This document shows, one piece after another, positions 18,699 through 28,020 of a stretch of 64,000 nucleotides of DNA. Position 1 is the first letter of the stretch, and the number at the start of each line of letters is the position of its first letter. The stretch covers positions 1 to 64,000 of the forward strand of contig NZ_JABCQI010000001.1 in assembly GCF_015244745.1 (NCBI RefSeq), in the 5' to 3' direction. The notes beneath the pieces were generated by a model. The model had not been told where the DNA came from, ran no database searches, and saw nothing but the letters and a program-made list of their open reading frames with translations. Source of the stretch: Gluconobacter cadivus. Its GTDB lineage: Bacteria; Pseudomonadota; Alphaproteobacteria; Acetobacterales; Acetobacteraceae. Made by a program: the position numbers and the translations under genes.

Positions 18699-18888
18699 AA
18701 GCGCACATTTTCACTTACGGAAAGCCCGTGCCACCGCAAGAGCGGTCATTTCTGAAGCGACAAAGCAACCTCGAAGCCTCACAGGCCGTTACAGATCGTC
18801 CCCTAAAAGACATATTCCGGCCATGTCAGAGGATTTACCTTGAGACTGTAAGTGCCCGGAGTTGAACAGTCGGGCCTGAAGGTGAGTT

Positions 18889-19305
18889 ATGAAGACAAAA
18901 TTATTCGCAGGATTAATGGCAGGCTGCCTCCTCGCCGCAGCGCCTCTGGCTTCCGCCGATCCACGGAATTCCGGTCCTCAGGGTGGGCCCGGATGGCATG
19001 ATGGTCCGGGCCGAAATGGGGATTATCGCGGCGGCGGTCGGCGCGGCGGTCCTGACCGGGTGTGGCGTCGTGGAGACCGTTATGACGGCCCCCGCGGCAA
19101 TCGTTGGGCCGTCAATAACTGGCGCAGCTATCGTGGCCTGTATGCTCCACCGCCCGGTTATTACTGGACGCGTTCTGGAAACCAGTTCCTGCTGACAGCT
19201 CTGGCAACGGGTCTGATTGCCGGGGTCGTTGGCGCCAATATTGCGGCACCGCCTCCAGGACCGCCTCCGCCGCCTCCACCGGGATATGGACCGGGGCCAC
19301 GCTAA
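18889..19305 (+). CDS. RcnB-like periplasmic protein
   Basis: The protein has 138 residues with a clear signal peptide (cleavage near ASA/DP). A Gly/Arg/Pro-rich linker precedes an RcnB-type domain: VWRRGDRYDG, NNWRSYRGLYAPPPGYYWTRSGNQFLLTALATGLIAGVV. The C-terminus is a Pro-rich tail. RcnB homologues are periplasmic; E. coli RcnB affects nickel and cobalt homeostasis, but the role of this large family is uncertain. AAGGTGAG precedes the ATG. It is a single gene, convergent with ribokinase. Confidence 0.8.
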   Translation: MKTKLFAGLMAGCLLAAAPLASADPRNSGPQGGPGWHDGPGRNGDYRGGGRRGGPDRVWRRGDRYDGPRGNRWAVNNWRSYRGLYAPPPGYYWTRSGNQFLLTALATGLIAGVVGANIAAPPPGPPPPPPPGYGPGPR

Positions 19306-19314
19306 GGAAGCGAC

Positions 19315-20265
19315 CTACTGTTGAAGAAGCGCCGCGACCTCGCTCCATTCCGGTGCGGCGTCTGCGGCGCCACGACGGGTCGTCGCCAAAGCCCCACAGG
19401 CTGAGGCGATCCGGGCTGCTTCCGGCAGATTTTCTCCACGGGCCAGCGCGACGGCAAGCCCTGCATTAAAACAGTCTCCGGCAGCCACGGTATCGATCGG
19501 AGTTACCTGAAATGGCGGGATGTGTCCTGATGACGTTCCATCGTGCCAGAACACGCCTTTCGCTCCCATCTTGACCAGAACGGCGCGGACACCTTTCGCC
19601 ACAAGAGCTTCTGCGGCCGTCTTTGCATCTTCAATAGTCGCGGGACGAATGCCGGTGAGACTGAAGGTTTCGCTTTCATTAGGTGTCAGAATATCGATCT
19701 CTGTCCATAAAGCGTCGAGAAGACCATGCTCAGGCGCAGGAGCCGGATCGAGTACAACCAGCCCTCCCGCCCGCTTTGTCTGACGCGCGGCAGCCAGAGC
19801 GACTGTTTGTGGAATTTCAAGCTGGAGCAGAAGAACCTTCGCCCTGTGCAGCCAAGGCGAGGCTGCCACGACATCCGTTCCGTCCACCGCCATGTTCGCC
19901 CCGCCGGCAACGGTGATGCAGTTCTCCGCCGAAGCGTCGATCCCGATCAGGGCAATGCCGGTCGGGTGCTCGGGATCATCCCGCAGCGGCGACAGATCCA
20001 CACCGAATCCCTCAAGACTGGACCGGGCCTGCGCCCCGAACGCATCGCACCCCACACGACCGGCGAGAGCGACGTCCACGCCGAACGGTCGCGCCAATCT
20101 TGCAGCAGCAGCAGCCTGATTGCTGCCCTTCCCGCCCAGTCCGATCGCATAACTGTCGGCGTGAACAGTTTCGCCAGGGCGGGGAAGCCGCTGGCTGCGG
20201 GCCGTCAGATCAATATTGATACTGCCGAAGGAAAGGATCAGAGGCGTCCGCAAGGTCATGTCCAT
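19315..20265 (-). CDS. rbsK: Ribokinase (PfkB family)
   Basis: The protein has 316 residues. PfkB features are visible: FGSINIDLTARSQRLPRPGET near the N-terminus, GGKGSNQAAAAARL, and the C-terminal anion hole and catalytic base in DTVAAGDCFNAGLAVALA. In most members this reads GAGD, so the AAGD variant is notable but conservative. NPSE-type LTPNESE supports ribokinase over fructokinase. It phosphorylates ribose to ribose 5-phosphate in the cytosol. No ribose transporter lies next to it. Confidence 0.87.
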   Translation of the reverse strand: MDMTLRTPLILSFGSINIDLTARSQRLPRPGETVHADSYAIGLGGKGSNQAAAAARLARPFGVDVALAGRVGCDAFGAQARSSLEGFGVDLSPLRDDPEHPTGIALIGIDASAENCITVAGGANMAVDGTDVVAASPWLHRAKVLLLQLEIPQTVALAAARQTKRAGGLVVLDPAPAPEHGLLDALWTEIDILTPNESETFSLTGIRPATIEDAKTAAEALVAKGVRAVLVKMGAKGVFWHDGTSSGHIPPFQVTPIDTVAAGDCFNAGLAVALARGENLPEAARIASACGALATTRRGAADAAPEWSEVAALLQQ

Positions 20266-20507
20266 CAGGCCGAAAGCTGGAGAATGGAAGGATTTTCACG
20301 CCTGCTTATCGGATGACCCGACGCCCTTCAAGCAGAGCATCATTCCCGTCCTCAATCCGAATTCGTTTCTTAACAGTGCAACTTTTCACAGAAGCAGCAG
20401 TTTTTCATTCTCGACTTCCCTACCGGGTCGACAGGACTGTGTCTTTCGCAAATGATTGTGATAGGCTTCAGCCCTCCTGATGGCCGCGCGAAAGTTTCCT
20501 GCCTCCA

Positions 20508-20783
20508 ATGCGACCTGCCCGCCTCCGATCCTGCATTTCCGGTCCCTTTTTTCTCCTGACGGGCGGATGCACTCTTCGCGGCGCTCCGGCCTTTCCGATC
20601 ATGGGAGCCTATTTCCCGGGATGGATGGCCTGCGCCCTGATCGGCGTGGCGACGGCTGTGGGCCTGCGTGTCCTCTTTCTGCTGACAGGGCTTGATGCGC
20701 TGCTCAGCTTCCGCCTTTTCACCTATGTCGCCCTTGGCGTCATCGCCGCACTCACGGTGTGGACGCTGGTATTCGGACCCTGA
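20508..20783 (+). CDS. YtcA-like small inner-membrane lipoprotein
   Basis: The protein has 91 residues. A lipobox-like LTGGC occurs near residue 20, followed by GAYFPGWMACALIG and a second membrane segment YVALGVIAALTVWTLVF. This layout (Cys, then Gly-Ala-Tyr-Phe-Pro-x-Trp, two helices) is that of the YtcA family. That family is found beside HlyD and FUSC genes, as here. The function is unknown; it is presumably an accessory subunit of the pump. The start is the first in-frame ATG; no strong ribosome-binding site was seen. Confidence 0.7.
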   Translation: MRPARLRSCISGPFFLLTGGCTLRGAPAFPIMGAYFPGWMACALIGVATAVGLRVLFLLTGLDALLSFRLFTYVALGVIAALTVWTLVFGP

Positions 20784-20785
20784 TC

Positions 20786-21835
20786 GTGCAGCGCATCCCT
20801 GTTTCCAGCAAAAAACCAGTCGGCATCATCATTGCGGTCCTGTGCGTGGGAGCGGCCACCGCTTTCGGCATACATGTCGCCCATGAGGACAGTGCTCACC
20901 CCTCCTCTGATAGTGGCATCATCGATGCGGAAGTGGTGCATATCGCTTCGGTTGTGGGAGGGCGCCTTAAAATACTGAACGTGTCGGTCAACCAGCATGT
21001 GCACAAAGGCGATGTGCTGTACCAGATTGACCCTGAACCTTACGAACTGACGCTTCGACAGGCAAAGGCCAATCTGGATCTGGCCAATGCAGAAGTGGAG
21101 AACCAGACGCGTCTGCTCAGCGTCAAGACCTCCAACGCCGCAACGGCTGGCGATCAGGTTTCCCGCGCCCAGACCAACCGGGATCTGGCGGCGCGGACGG
21201 TGGAGCGGCTTCAGCCTCTGGCCGGAAAGTCCTATATTCCCTGGCAGCAATACGATCAGGCCCGCGTTGCCCTGCACGACGCCGAAATCTCGCTGGCCCA
21301 GTCCCGCATCCAGTCCACAGCGGCCACCACCGCGATTGGCGATCTGAAAAGTTCGATCGCAGCACGTGATGCCAGCCAGGCAGCGTATGACCGCGTCCGT
21401 TATGAACTGCGACAGACCACGGTCATTGCCCCTGCGGACGGATATGTCACCAGCCTGCGCGTCAAGGTTGGCGAAGTTCTGGCGCCCTCGCAGTCTCTGT
21501 TCACGCTGATCGCCGACAACGAATGGTATGCGATGGCCAATATCCGGGAGGGCGATCTTGAAGCCGTCGGGGTTGGAGACTGCGTGACGGTTCATTCCAT
21601 GATCGATCGGAACACGCCGATCCGCGGACATGTCGAAAGTATCGGCTGGGGCGTTCTCTCGGTGGATTCTTCCGGAATTGCCCGTTCGCTCCCCCTCGTG
21701 CCGCGGCAGATGGACTGGGTCCATGTCGCCCAGCGTTTCCCGGTTCGCATCCAGTTAGAGAAGGCGAACCCGCTTCTGCTGCGTCTCGGCGCTACCGCGA
21801 CGGTCGAGGTCCGGCATGGCGCTGCCTGTCCCTGA
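20786..21835 (+). CDS. HlyD/EmrA-type membrane fusion protein
   Basis: The protein has 349 residues from GTG 20786, just after the YtcA-like stop; a GTG at 20759 is also possible. One N-terminal membrane anchor (PVGIIIAVLCVGAATAFGIHV) is followed by a lipoyl half-motif (SVVGGRLKILNVSVNQHVHKG), a helical hairpin of about 130 residues, the second half (TVIAPADGYVTSLRVKVGE) and a beta-barrel. It bridges the FUSC permease to an outer-membrane channel in the periplasm. It overlaps the FUSC gene by 20 bases. Confidence 0.9.
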   Translation: MQRIPVSSKKPVGIIIAVLCVGAATAFGIHVAHEDSAHPSSDSGIIDAEVVHIASVVGGRLKILNVSVNQHVHKGDVLYQIDPEPYELTLRQAKANLDLANAEVENQTRLLSVKTSNAATAGDQVSRAQTNRDLAARTVERLQPLAGKSYIPWQQYDQARVALHDAEISLAQSRIQSTAATTAIGDLKSSIAARDASQAAYDRVRYELRQTTVIAPADGYVTSLRVKVGEVLAPSQSLFTLIADNEWYAMANIREGDLEAVGVGDCVTVHSMIDRNTPIRGHVESIGWGVLSVDSSGIARSLPLVPRQMDWVHVAQRFPVRIQLEKANPLLLRLGATATVEVRHGAACP

Positions 21836-23663
21836 AACCTCCCCTTCCCCGGACTTTTCGGATCAGGACGTGATCCAGGACGCATCACCCCTTCGCACCC
21901 TCGGGCTGGCGCGGATCTGGCGCCTGATATGGGACCCTGCGCCGGGACGTCTGGGCTATGCGCTGCGCATGGCGGCGGGTTGCACAACCACCGTTCTGGT
22001 CGGGGAAATCTGGCAGGTTCCTGATCTGGGTGTTCCGGCACTCGTGACAATGGCACTTTGGCAAAAAGACCGCGTCACCAATGCCCTCGTCGGGGTTCTG
22101 GTGAACATCGTGGTGGTATTCCTGCTCCTGCTGATCTATGGCTTGATCAAGATCACGCTGGATCACGCGATGGAACTGGTGATCGTGATCGCCCTCCTGT
22201 CATTCGGGTTTTTCTTTCTGGGTTCGGCCAGTAAACTCAAACCCGTGGCCTATATGTTCGGCCTGATTATCGTCTTTGGACTGGTCGTGATTGATCAGGT
22301 TCCGGTCGGGGAAGTCATTACTCGGGCTATTCTTTATACGGATCTGTTTCTGGCCGTGCCGGGAGCGGTCATGATCGTGCTCGGTATGCTGATCTGCCCG
22401 TCTCCGCGCAGGGTTCTGACCGACGATATTGCAGCCCGTCTTCTCATGGCGTGCCGCCTGCTACGGGGCGCGGATGACCGTACCCGCGAGCAGGCGACGG
22501 ACATGCTGCGCATCGGCACGACAGACATGATGAAGTCTGCGAAAATGGCCGGGCTGGAAAAAATCTGGGCAGCCAAGGATCTGGCCTGCCTCAAACAGTC
22601 CGCAAGCAGCAGCGTGGCCGTCCTCGCGCTCGCCGATGAAGCAGACCGAACCGGACTATCAGCAGAAGACGCGGCCTGTCTGATAGCAACTCTTGAAAAA
22701 ATGGCCGCCATTTTCGCAGCCGGGGACTATCCCGCCGACATCGAGCGCCCCACTGTCAGCGCCGCATCTCCAGCAGCCTGCGCCATGGCGGACATGCTGC
22801 CCGAGTTTACCACACCCCCTGCAGAAAGTACGAAAGCTGCCCCTCCGGAGAAAAAATCCGGCTTCTTTGCGGACGACGCATTCAGCAATCCCGAACATGT
22901 CCGTTTTGCGGTCAAGGGCACAGCAGGGGTTATGCTCAGCTATCTGGCATTCATGGTGCTGGACTGGCCGGGCATCCACACCTGCATCATCACTTGCTTC
23001 ATCGTTGCGCTGCCAACCATGGGGGAAATGGTTTCCAAGCTGACCCTGCGTATCTCCGGGGCACTTGTAGGGGGCACGATTGGCATTGGCTCCATCATTT
23101 TCGTCATGCCCTATCTGGATGGGATCACCGGTTTTCTGGTTCTGATTTTCGTGGTGTCCCTGCTCGCGGCATGGGTCAAAACCGGCGACGAGCGTATTGC
23201 CTACGCGGGATTTCAGATCGGTCTGGCCTTTTATCTATCGGATCTGAAAGGCTTCGGTCCCACCAGCGACATGGAAACGGCGCGGGACCGTATCATCGGA
23301 ATCATGCTGGGCAATTTCATCACCTATGCCATGTTCACGAGCTTCTGGCCGGCGACCGCCAGAGACAGAATTGGAGAAGGTCTGCGCAAACTGGCGGAAG
23401 CTCTCCAAAGACAATCTCAGGCCTTAACGCCGCAAGCGCGCGCAGAAGCGATTGCCAGCACCCAGTCCGCCCTTTCGGAGAGCGAGCGCACTCTGGAATA
23501 TGTCATGGCAGAACCCATCAACACCCGCGTTGATCTTCCCCGCCTGAGGGAAACGAAACAGGCGCTTGCTGATGCTGGCTGTCTCTCGGAAGACCTGCTC
23601 GTCACACCCGAGAGAGCAGATCTGACCAATCACACCGCACGCCTGGAACGACTTGCAGGGTAA
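21816..23663 (+). CDS. FUSC-family (AaeB-like) efflux permease
   Basis: The protein has 615 residues. Two membrane blocks of five to six helices (about residues 45-200 and 370-520) flank a cytoplasmic helical region. This is the fusaric acid resistance/AaeB architecture. The second block has GISGALVGGTIGIGSIIF-like glycine-rich helices. With the YtcA-like and HlyD proteins it forms a three-gene operon that probably expels aromatic or other weak acids. That would suit an organism living in acid, but the substrate is inferred only from the family. Confidence 0.9.
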   Translation: MALPVPETSPSPDFSDQDVIQDASPLRTLGLARIWRLIWDPAPGRLGYALRMAAGCTTTVLVGEIWQVPDLGVPALVTMALWQKDRVTNALVGVLVNIVVVFLLLLIYGLIKITLDHAMELVIVIALLSFGFFFLGSASKLKPVAYMFGLIIVFGLVVIDQVPVGEVITRAILYTDLFLAVPGAVMIVLGMLICPSPRRVLTDDIAARLLMACRLLRGADDRTREQATDMLRIGTTDMMKSAKMAGLEKIWAAKDLACLKQSASSSVAVLALADEADRTGLSAEDAACLIATLEKMAAIFAAGDYPADIERPTVSAASPAACAMADMLPEFTTPPAESTKAAPPEKKSGFFADDAFSNPEHVRFAVKGTAGVMLSYLAFMVLDWPGIHTCIITCFIVALPTMGEMVSKLTLRISGALVGGTIGIGSIIFVMPYLDGITGFLVLIFVVSLLAAWVKTGDERIAYAGFQIGLAFYLSDLKGFGPTSDMETARDRIIGIMLGNFITYAMFTSFWPATARDRIGEGLRKLAEALQRQSQALTPQARAEAIASTQSALSESERTLEYVMAEPINTRVDLPRLRETKQALADAGCLSEDLLVTPERADLTNHTARLERLAG

Positions 23664-23712
23664 TAGCTCTTGGCAGTTTCTGAGGGATTTTCTCTCCCTC
23701 AGAGGGCGAAAA

Positions 23713-24798
23713 CTAGGCGTCCAGAAGCTCTTTTGAAAGTTCCACATGCTTTCGGGCATACGCCACGGAATTAATGGCGTTTTTCACCCGCTCCTGAGCA
23801 GCTTCGGTTCTTTGCAAAGCGCCAGACGGATTGGTACGCACCGCAGAAATCGCCTCTGCAAGCGCAGTGGGGTTTCGTTCTGGCACATAGAGTACAGAGT
23901 CTGACCCGAAATAATCTGTCAAACCACCACAGTCTGAAGAAATGACCGGGACCCCAAGGATAATGGCTTCTTCAACAACAGTAATGCCAGAAGCATGTCG
24001 ATTGGACTGAAGGGGAACTACAACGATATCAGCGTCAGAATAAAGACCGATCAGCTCAGCATTGTTTTTTGCCCGTACAAGCGTGACATTAGGAACATTC
24101 TTTGCTGCTTCAAATGCAGCAGGCGAACTGCTTGCGATGCTGAATTCCACATCCGGCAACGCGCTTGCCGCAGCGCAGAAGGTCTTCCAGTCTCTGTGCT
24201 CGTCGTTGCCAAGCGAAAGAACCTTGAGTTTTTTCCCCTGGCAGGTTTTGCGAGCAGGCTTCATATCGTCTGCCCGGATGCCGAAATGCACCCGCTCAAC
24301 ACGCAGATCCGGAAACATACGCCGACCATCATCCCGGTTGAAAACCGAGAGTACTGTCAGGAGATCGAGGTCTTTCATAAGACGCCGGAAGAACCATTTC
24401 CTCCAGAAAGGCTGTTTGCGCCAGCGGTCAATCAGCCAGACAGCCTGCCCAAGAAGCTTTGGCCTGCGCACAGGCTTCAGAATTCGGAACAGGAGGAGAA
24501 CTGCCAGAGTCTGCGATTCTGTATGCGTCCACACCACATCGGACGCAAGCATTTGCTTACGGTTCCGCCACGCATGGACAAAGTCGAAACCAAGCACAAG
24601 ACGTGCACCATAGCGGAGCGCTTTGTTGAGCGGATTTTCGCGCTGATCTTCAGAATAAACGATTTCTATGTCGTCTGAGGCAGCTCGGGAGTAGCCATAA
24701 GCCTGCTCCTCATTCAATCCCAATATTCGGCCCGCTTCCCAGCGTTCCCGCCAGGTTTTGCTGCCAAAACCGTACGCAAGCTGCACAAAAACTTTCAT
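23713..24798 (-). CDS. Glycosyltransferase, GT4-like
   Basis: The protein has 361 residues from ATG 24798 (a GTG one codon upstream is possible). The C-terminal GT-B half shows the nucleotide-sugar site: SDADIVVVPLQSNRHASGITVVEEAIILGVPVISSDCGGL, with the E-x7-E-like pattern. The N-terminal half is variable, with basic patches (RKPVRRPK and WRKQPFWRKWFFRRLMK) suggesting membrane association. It probably transfers a sugar to a lipid or polysaccharide. It is an isolated gene, divergent from a TonB-dependent receptor, with no other polysaccharide genes close by. Confidence 0.75.
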   Translation of the reverse strand: MKVFVQLAYGFGSKTWRERWEAGRILGLNEEQAYGYSRAASDDIEIVYSEDQRENPLNKALRYGARLVLGFDFVHAWRNRKQMLASDVVWTHTESQTLAVLLLFRILKPVRRPKLLGQAVWLIDRWRKQPFWRKWFFRRLMKDLDLLTVLSVFNRDDGRRMFPDLRVERVHFGIRADDMKPARKTCQGKKLKVLSLGNDEHRDWKTFCAAASALPDVEFSIASSSPAAFEAAKNVPNVTLVRAKNNAELIGLYSDADIVVVPLQSNRHASGITVVEEAIILGVPVISSDCGGLTDYFGSDSVLYVPERNPTALAEAISAVRTNPSGALQRTEAAQERVKNAINSVAYARKHVELSKELLDA

Positions 24799-24852
24799 CA
24801 CACAACATCCAGTTGCAACGATTGCTAAATACTTAACCTTAACGGCAGAATC

Positions 24853-24874
24853 AACGGAAAATTAACGGAAAATT
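24853..24874. repeat. Tandem 11-base repeat
   Basis: AACGGAAAATT occurs twice head to tail in the divergent promoter region between the glycosyltransferase and the TonB-dependent receptor. It may be a regulator site. Confidence 0.5.
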
Positions 24875-25084
24875 AGGAGGTTTTGGCCTCATTTTCACAT
24901 CAGGATGAAAACCCCTGTTCCGTTTTGTGATCGAACAAAGCGTTTGTATCTGTGTCTTTCAAGAAACAGTCATGGGGAAACGCGCCGCATATCGGCACCA
25001 AAACAGGCGAATCATTTTGACACTCAGTGCCATAATGTGGACAGGAGACTTCAGCCCACCCATACCGACTGATCAGGACCGCTC

Positions 25085-27292
25085 ATGAAATCCGCACGCC
25101 TGCTGCTTTGCCTTCTTTCCGGATCTGTCCTGAGCAGTATGCCCGCTTTCGCAGCAGTGACACAACCAGCTTCCAAGACCAAAACAGCCGTACCCGCCCC
25201 GTCATCTCATGCCAAAACACAAACCCCCAAAGCAGAGACCATCACGGTTCGTAGTCGAAACGGTTCTGGAACTGCTGCGGATTATCTGAACAAAGACGTG
25301 GCTTTGGGGCCGCTCGGCACGCGCTCCGTGCTCGATACACCGATGTCCATCATGGTTGTTCCGCATGATGTTCTGGTGAACCAGCAGAGCCGCAATATTA
25401 ACGATCTCGTGGCGTATGTGCCGTCCGCACAGCTTGAAATGCGCGGCGATCCGAACACCAGCCGCCCGCAGTCCCGTGGCTTTGAAGGCGATGTGATTGC
25501 CAACACCCGCATGGACGGGCTGAACATGGTCATCACCACGCCCTATGCCGCCGAACAGTTCGACAGCCTTCAGGTTCTGAACGGTCTGGCAGGCGCGCTT
25601 TACGGACCGCAGAACCCGGCGGGCACGTTCGACTTCACGCTCAAGCGCCCGACGGACCGTATGACCGAACGCTTTGTCGTAGGGACGGATTCCATCGGTT
25701 CTCCTCTGGAGAGCGCGGATGTTTCGGGGCGCGTGGGGAAAAACAAATGGTTCGGCTACCGATTGAACCTGCTGAACCAGAACGGCGAAGGTTATGTCGA
25801 AGGTTCGCATCTTCGGCGTGACCTCGTCAGCGGCGATTTCGACATTCATCTCTCGGACAAGACTGTCATCCAGATCGATGCCAGCCAGTATACCTATGCC
25901 GAGCGCGGCTATCCGGGCGGTTTCGCCTATAGCACCGCAATCCAGCTTCCTCAGGCACCGGATCTGAGCCAGAAGGGTTATGGCCAGCCACAGGCGGGCT
26001 ACAACATGGAAACCGATACGGCTCTGGCCAAGATCATCCATAATTTCAACGACAACTGGAGCCTGAAGCTCGGCGGTCTGTGGCAGAATGCGGCGCGCAA
26101 TGTCTTCAGCACGTCCAACCAGCTTCTGAATTCCTCGGGCTTGTATCGCCAGACGATTTCCGCAGCCCTCACGGCCAATGATTTCGTTGCAGGGAGCAAC
26201 ATGGCTTACCTGAACGGCAAATTCCGTACCGGTCCGCTGCGGCACCAGATCGAACTCGGCACGAATGGTTATGTAATGGGGAACTACAACCCCACCTCCT
26301 CCACCGGAACCATCACGCTTGGAGAAGCCACGATCGGTCACCCCAAGAGCTTCTCAAGCGTGCAGCCTTATTATTCCGGTCGCTACAAATCCGCTGATAC
26401 GATGAACCAGTCGCTGCTGGCAGGCGATACCATTTCGCTGGGCAAACACTGGTCGATCATGGGATCCCTCGCCTGGAGCTGGCTGAGCACCAATAACTAC
26501 GCCAAGACCGGCACCAAAACATCCAGCTACACGCGCGCGGCCGCCTTCAGCCCGATGACAAGCCTGATGTACAAGCCGACGGACAGCCAGACGCTGTATT
26601 TCACATGGGGACGTTCGCTACAGGCGGGAACGACCGCCCCGGTGGGGTCGGTCAACGTGAATGACGTCACGGCTCCGTTGCGGTCTGAAGAATATGAAGT
26701 CGGCTACAAGATCCTGATCGCCAAACGCATGCAGGTCAACATTGCGGGCTTCCGCATGTCACGTCCGTTCGGATTCACGGACCCTGTGACGCATGTCTAT
26801 GCGAATTACGGCACGCAGCGAAACTATGGCGTCGAATTTCAGGCATCGGGCAATATCACCGATAATCTGACGTTTCTTGGTGGCATGACATGGCTCGATG
26901 CCCAGATGCTGGGTACGGGATCGTCGCTGACGGCCAACAAGCAGGTTGTGGGTGTTCCTCCGTTGATGGCGAATGCGCTACTGGATTATCGCCTGCCGTT
27001 CCTCAAGGGCGCGGCCGTCAACGCGAATGTTCATTATATGGGGCGTCGTGCTGCCAATGTTTACAACACGACCTTTGCGCCGTCTTACGTCACGCTGGAT
27101 CTGGGCGCACGGTACGCGACCCATGCCTATGGCCAGCCGCTGGTGTTCCGCTTCGGTGTGAACAACGTGACGAACCAGAGTTACTGGGCGTCCGTCTATC
27201 CATCCAGCATCAATGGCGTGAGCAATGCCACCAACTCCGCCGTGGCCGGTCTGCCGCGGACGTACCATTTCAGCATCGAGCTGGACCTCTGA
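25085..27292 (+). CDS. TonB-dependent siderophore receptor
   Basis: The protein has 735 residues with a signal peptide ending at AFA/AV. A TonB-box-like ETITV occurs near residue 53. The plug domain follows (LDTPMSIMVVPHDVLVNQQ, INDLVAYVPSAQLEMRGDPNTS, QSRGFEG, MDGLNM), then a 22-strand barrel ending in an aromatic-poor YHFSIELDL. The siderophore-receptor subfamily is suggested by the plug (SxxVVP, RGF). It imports a ferric siderophore or a similar large ligand across the outer membrane with energy from TonB. No ABC transporter lies next to it. It is convergent with the TetR gene. Confidence 0.9.
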   Translation: MKSARLLLCLLSGSVLSSMPAFAAVTQPASKTKTAVPAPSSHAKTQTPKAETITVRSRNGSGTAADYLNKDVALGPLGTRSVLDTPMSIMVVPHDVLVNQQSRNINDLVAYVPSAQLEMRGDPNTSRPQSRGFEGDVIANTRMDGLNMVITTPYAAEQFDSLQVLNGLAGALYGPQNPAGTFDFTLKRPTDRMTERFVVGTDSIGSPLESADVSGRVGKNKWFGYRLNLLNQNGEGYVEGSHLRRDLVSGDFDIHLSDKTVIQIDASQYTYAERGYPGGFAYSTAIQLPQAPDLSQKGYGQPQAGYNMETDTALAKIIHNFNDNWSLKLGGLWQNAARNVFSTSNQLLNSSGLYRQTISAALTANDFVAGSNMAYLNGKFRTGPLRHQIELGTNGYVMGNYNPTSSTGTITLGEATIGHPKSFSSVQPYYSGRYKSADTMNQSLLAGDTISLGKHWSIMGSLAWSWLSTNNYAKTGTKTSSYTRAAAFSPMTSLMYKPTDSQTLYFTWGRSLQAGTTAPVGSVNVNDVTAPLRSEEYEVGYKILIAKRMQVNIAGFRMSRPFGFTDPVTHVYANYGTQRNYGVEFQASGNITDNLTFLGGMTWLDAQMLGTGSSLTANKQVVGVPPLMANALLDYRLPFLKGAAVNANVHYMGRRAANVYNTTFAPSYVTLDLGARYATHAYGQPLVFRFGVNNVTNQSYWASVYPSSINGVSNATNSAVAGLPRTYHFSIELDL

Positions 27293-27299
27293 GCGGGGT

Positions 27300-27941
27300 T
27301 CAGCCTGAACTCATCGGGAAATCGTTCTGCCACAGCAGGGGCTGAAGCGTGAAGGTCCGGCGCAGGATGGTTTCAAGATCCGACCGGCCTTCAGTCTTGA
27401 CCCATTCGTCCAGAGCCGTCCGGAACGTCGCAATCGCCGTCCGGGCCAGCAAACGGGCCACGAGGGACGGCATTTCGGTGGCGGGCAAGCGGGCGATCAG
27501 GGTGGAAGCGAGCGTCTCTTCCCATTCCGAATACCGGCGCAAAGCCATGTCACGCAGCGCGGGCGTCTGCTCCACCAGCCTGACGACCGCATAGGCATCC
27601 ATCCGGTCGGACGAATAACAGGCGACGACTGGAACAAGCCCCGCCAGCACAGCGTCCTGTAGCGGAACGTCCAGCGGCACAGCACGAATGGCATCGGTCA
27701 GGATCGTTGTAACGCCGGTGGTCCAGGCGAGAATGATATCGGCCTTGCCCGGAAAATAACGAAAGAGCGTCCGGCGCGAGATCTGCGCGGCTTCTGCAAT
27801 TTCATCGACGGATGTTTCTTCATAACCATAAGTCGAAAACAGGCGCATGGCTTCGCGCACCAGCGCGGCATGGGTGCGGTCTTTCTTGCGCTGCCGAAGC
27901 GGTCCGTCCTGTTCGCCATCCTCTTGTGCGTCTATCGTCAT
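27300..27941 (-). CDS. TetR-family transcriptional regulator
   Basis: The protein has 213 residues. The N-terminal helix-turn-helix is typical (ALVREAMRLFSTYGYEETSVDEIAEAAQISRRTLFRYFPGKADII). The ligand-binding domain contains segments usual for MftR/AcrR-like members. It lies 79 bases downstream of the CobW-like gene on the same strand and may be co-transcribed with it. It is convergent with the siderophore receptor. The target is unknown. Confidence 0.92.
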   Translation of the reverse strand: MTIDAQEDGEQDGPLRQRKKDRTHAALVREAMRLFSTYGYEETSVDEIAEAAQISRRTLFRYFPGKADIILAWTTGVTTILTDAIRAVPLDVPLQDAVLAGLVPVVACYSSDRMDAYAVVRLVEQTPALRDMALRRYSEWEETLASTLIARLPATEMPSLVARLLARTAIATFRTALDEWVKTEGRSDLETILRRTFTLQPLLWQNDFPMSSG

Positions 27942-28020
27942 GCCGTCCAGTTATCCCGAAGTCCGCAACCAGCATAGACCCGATCTGCTGAAGCGTTCCA
28001 GCAGGCAGAAACCACCGGCT

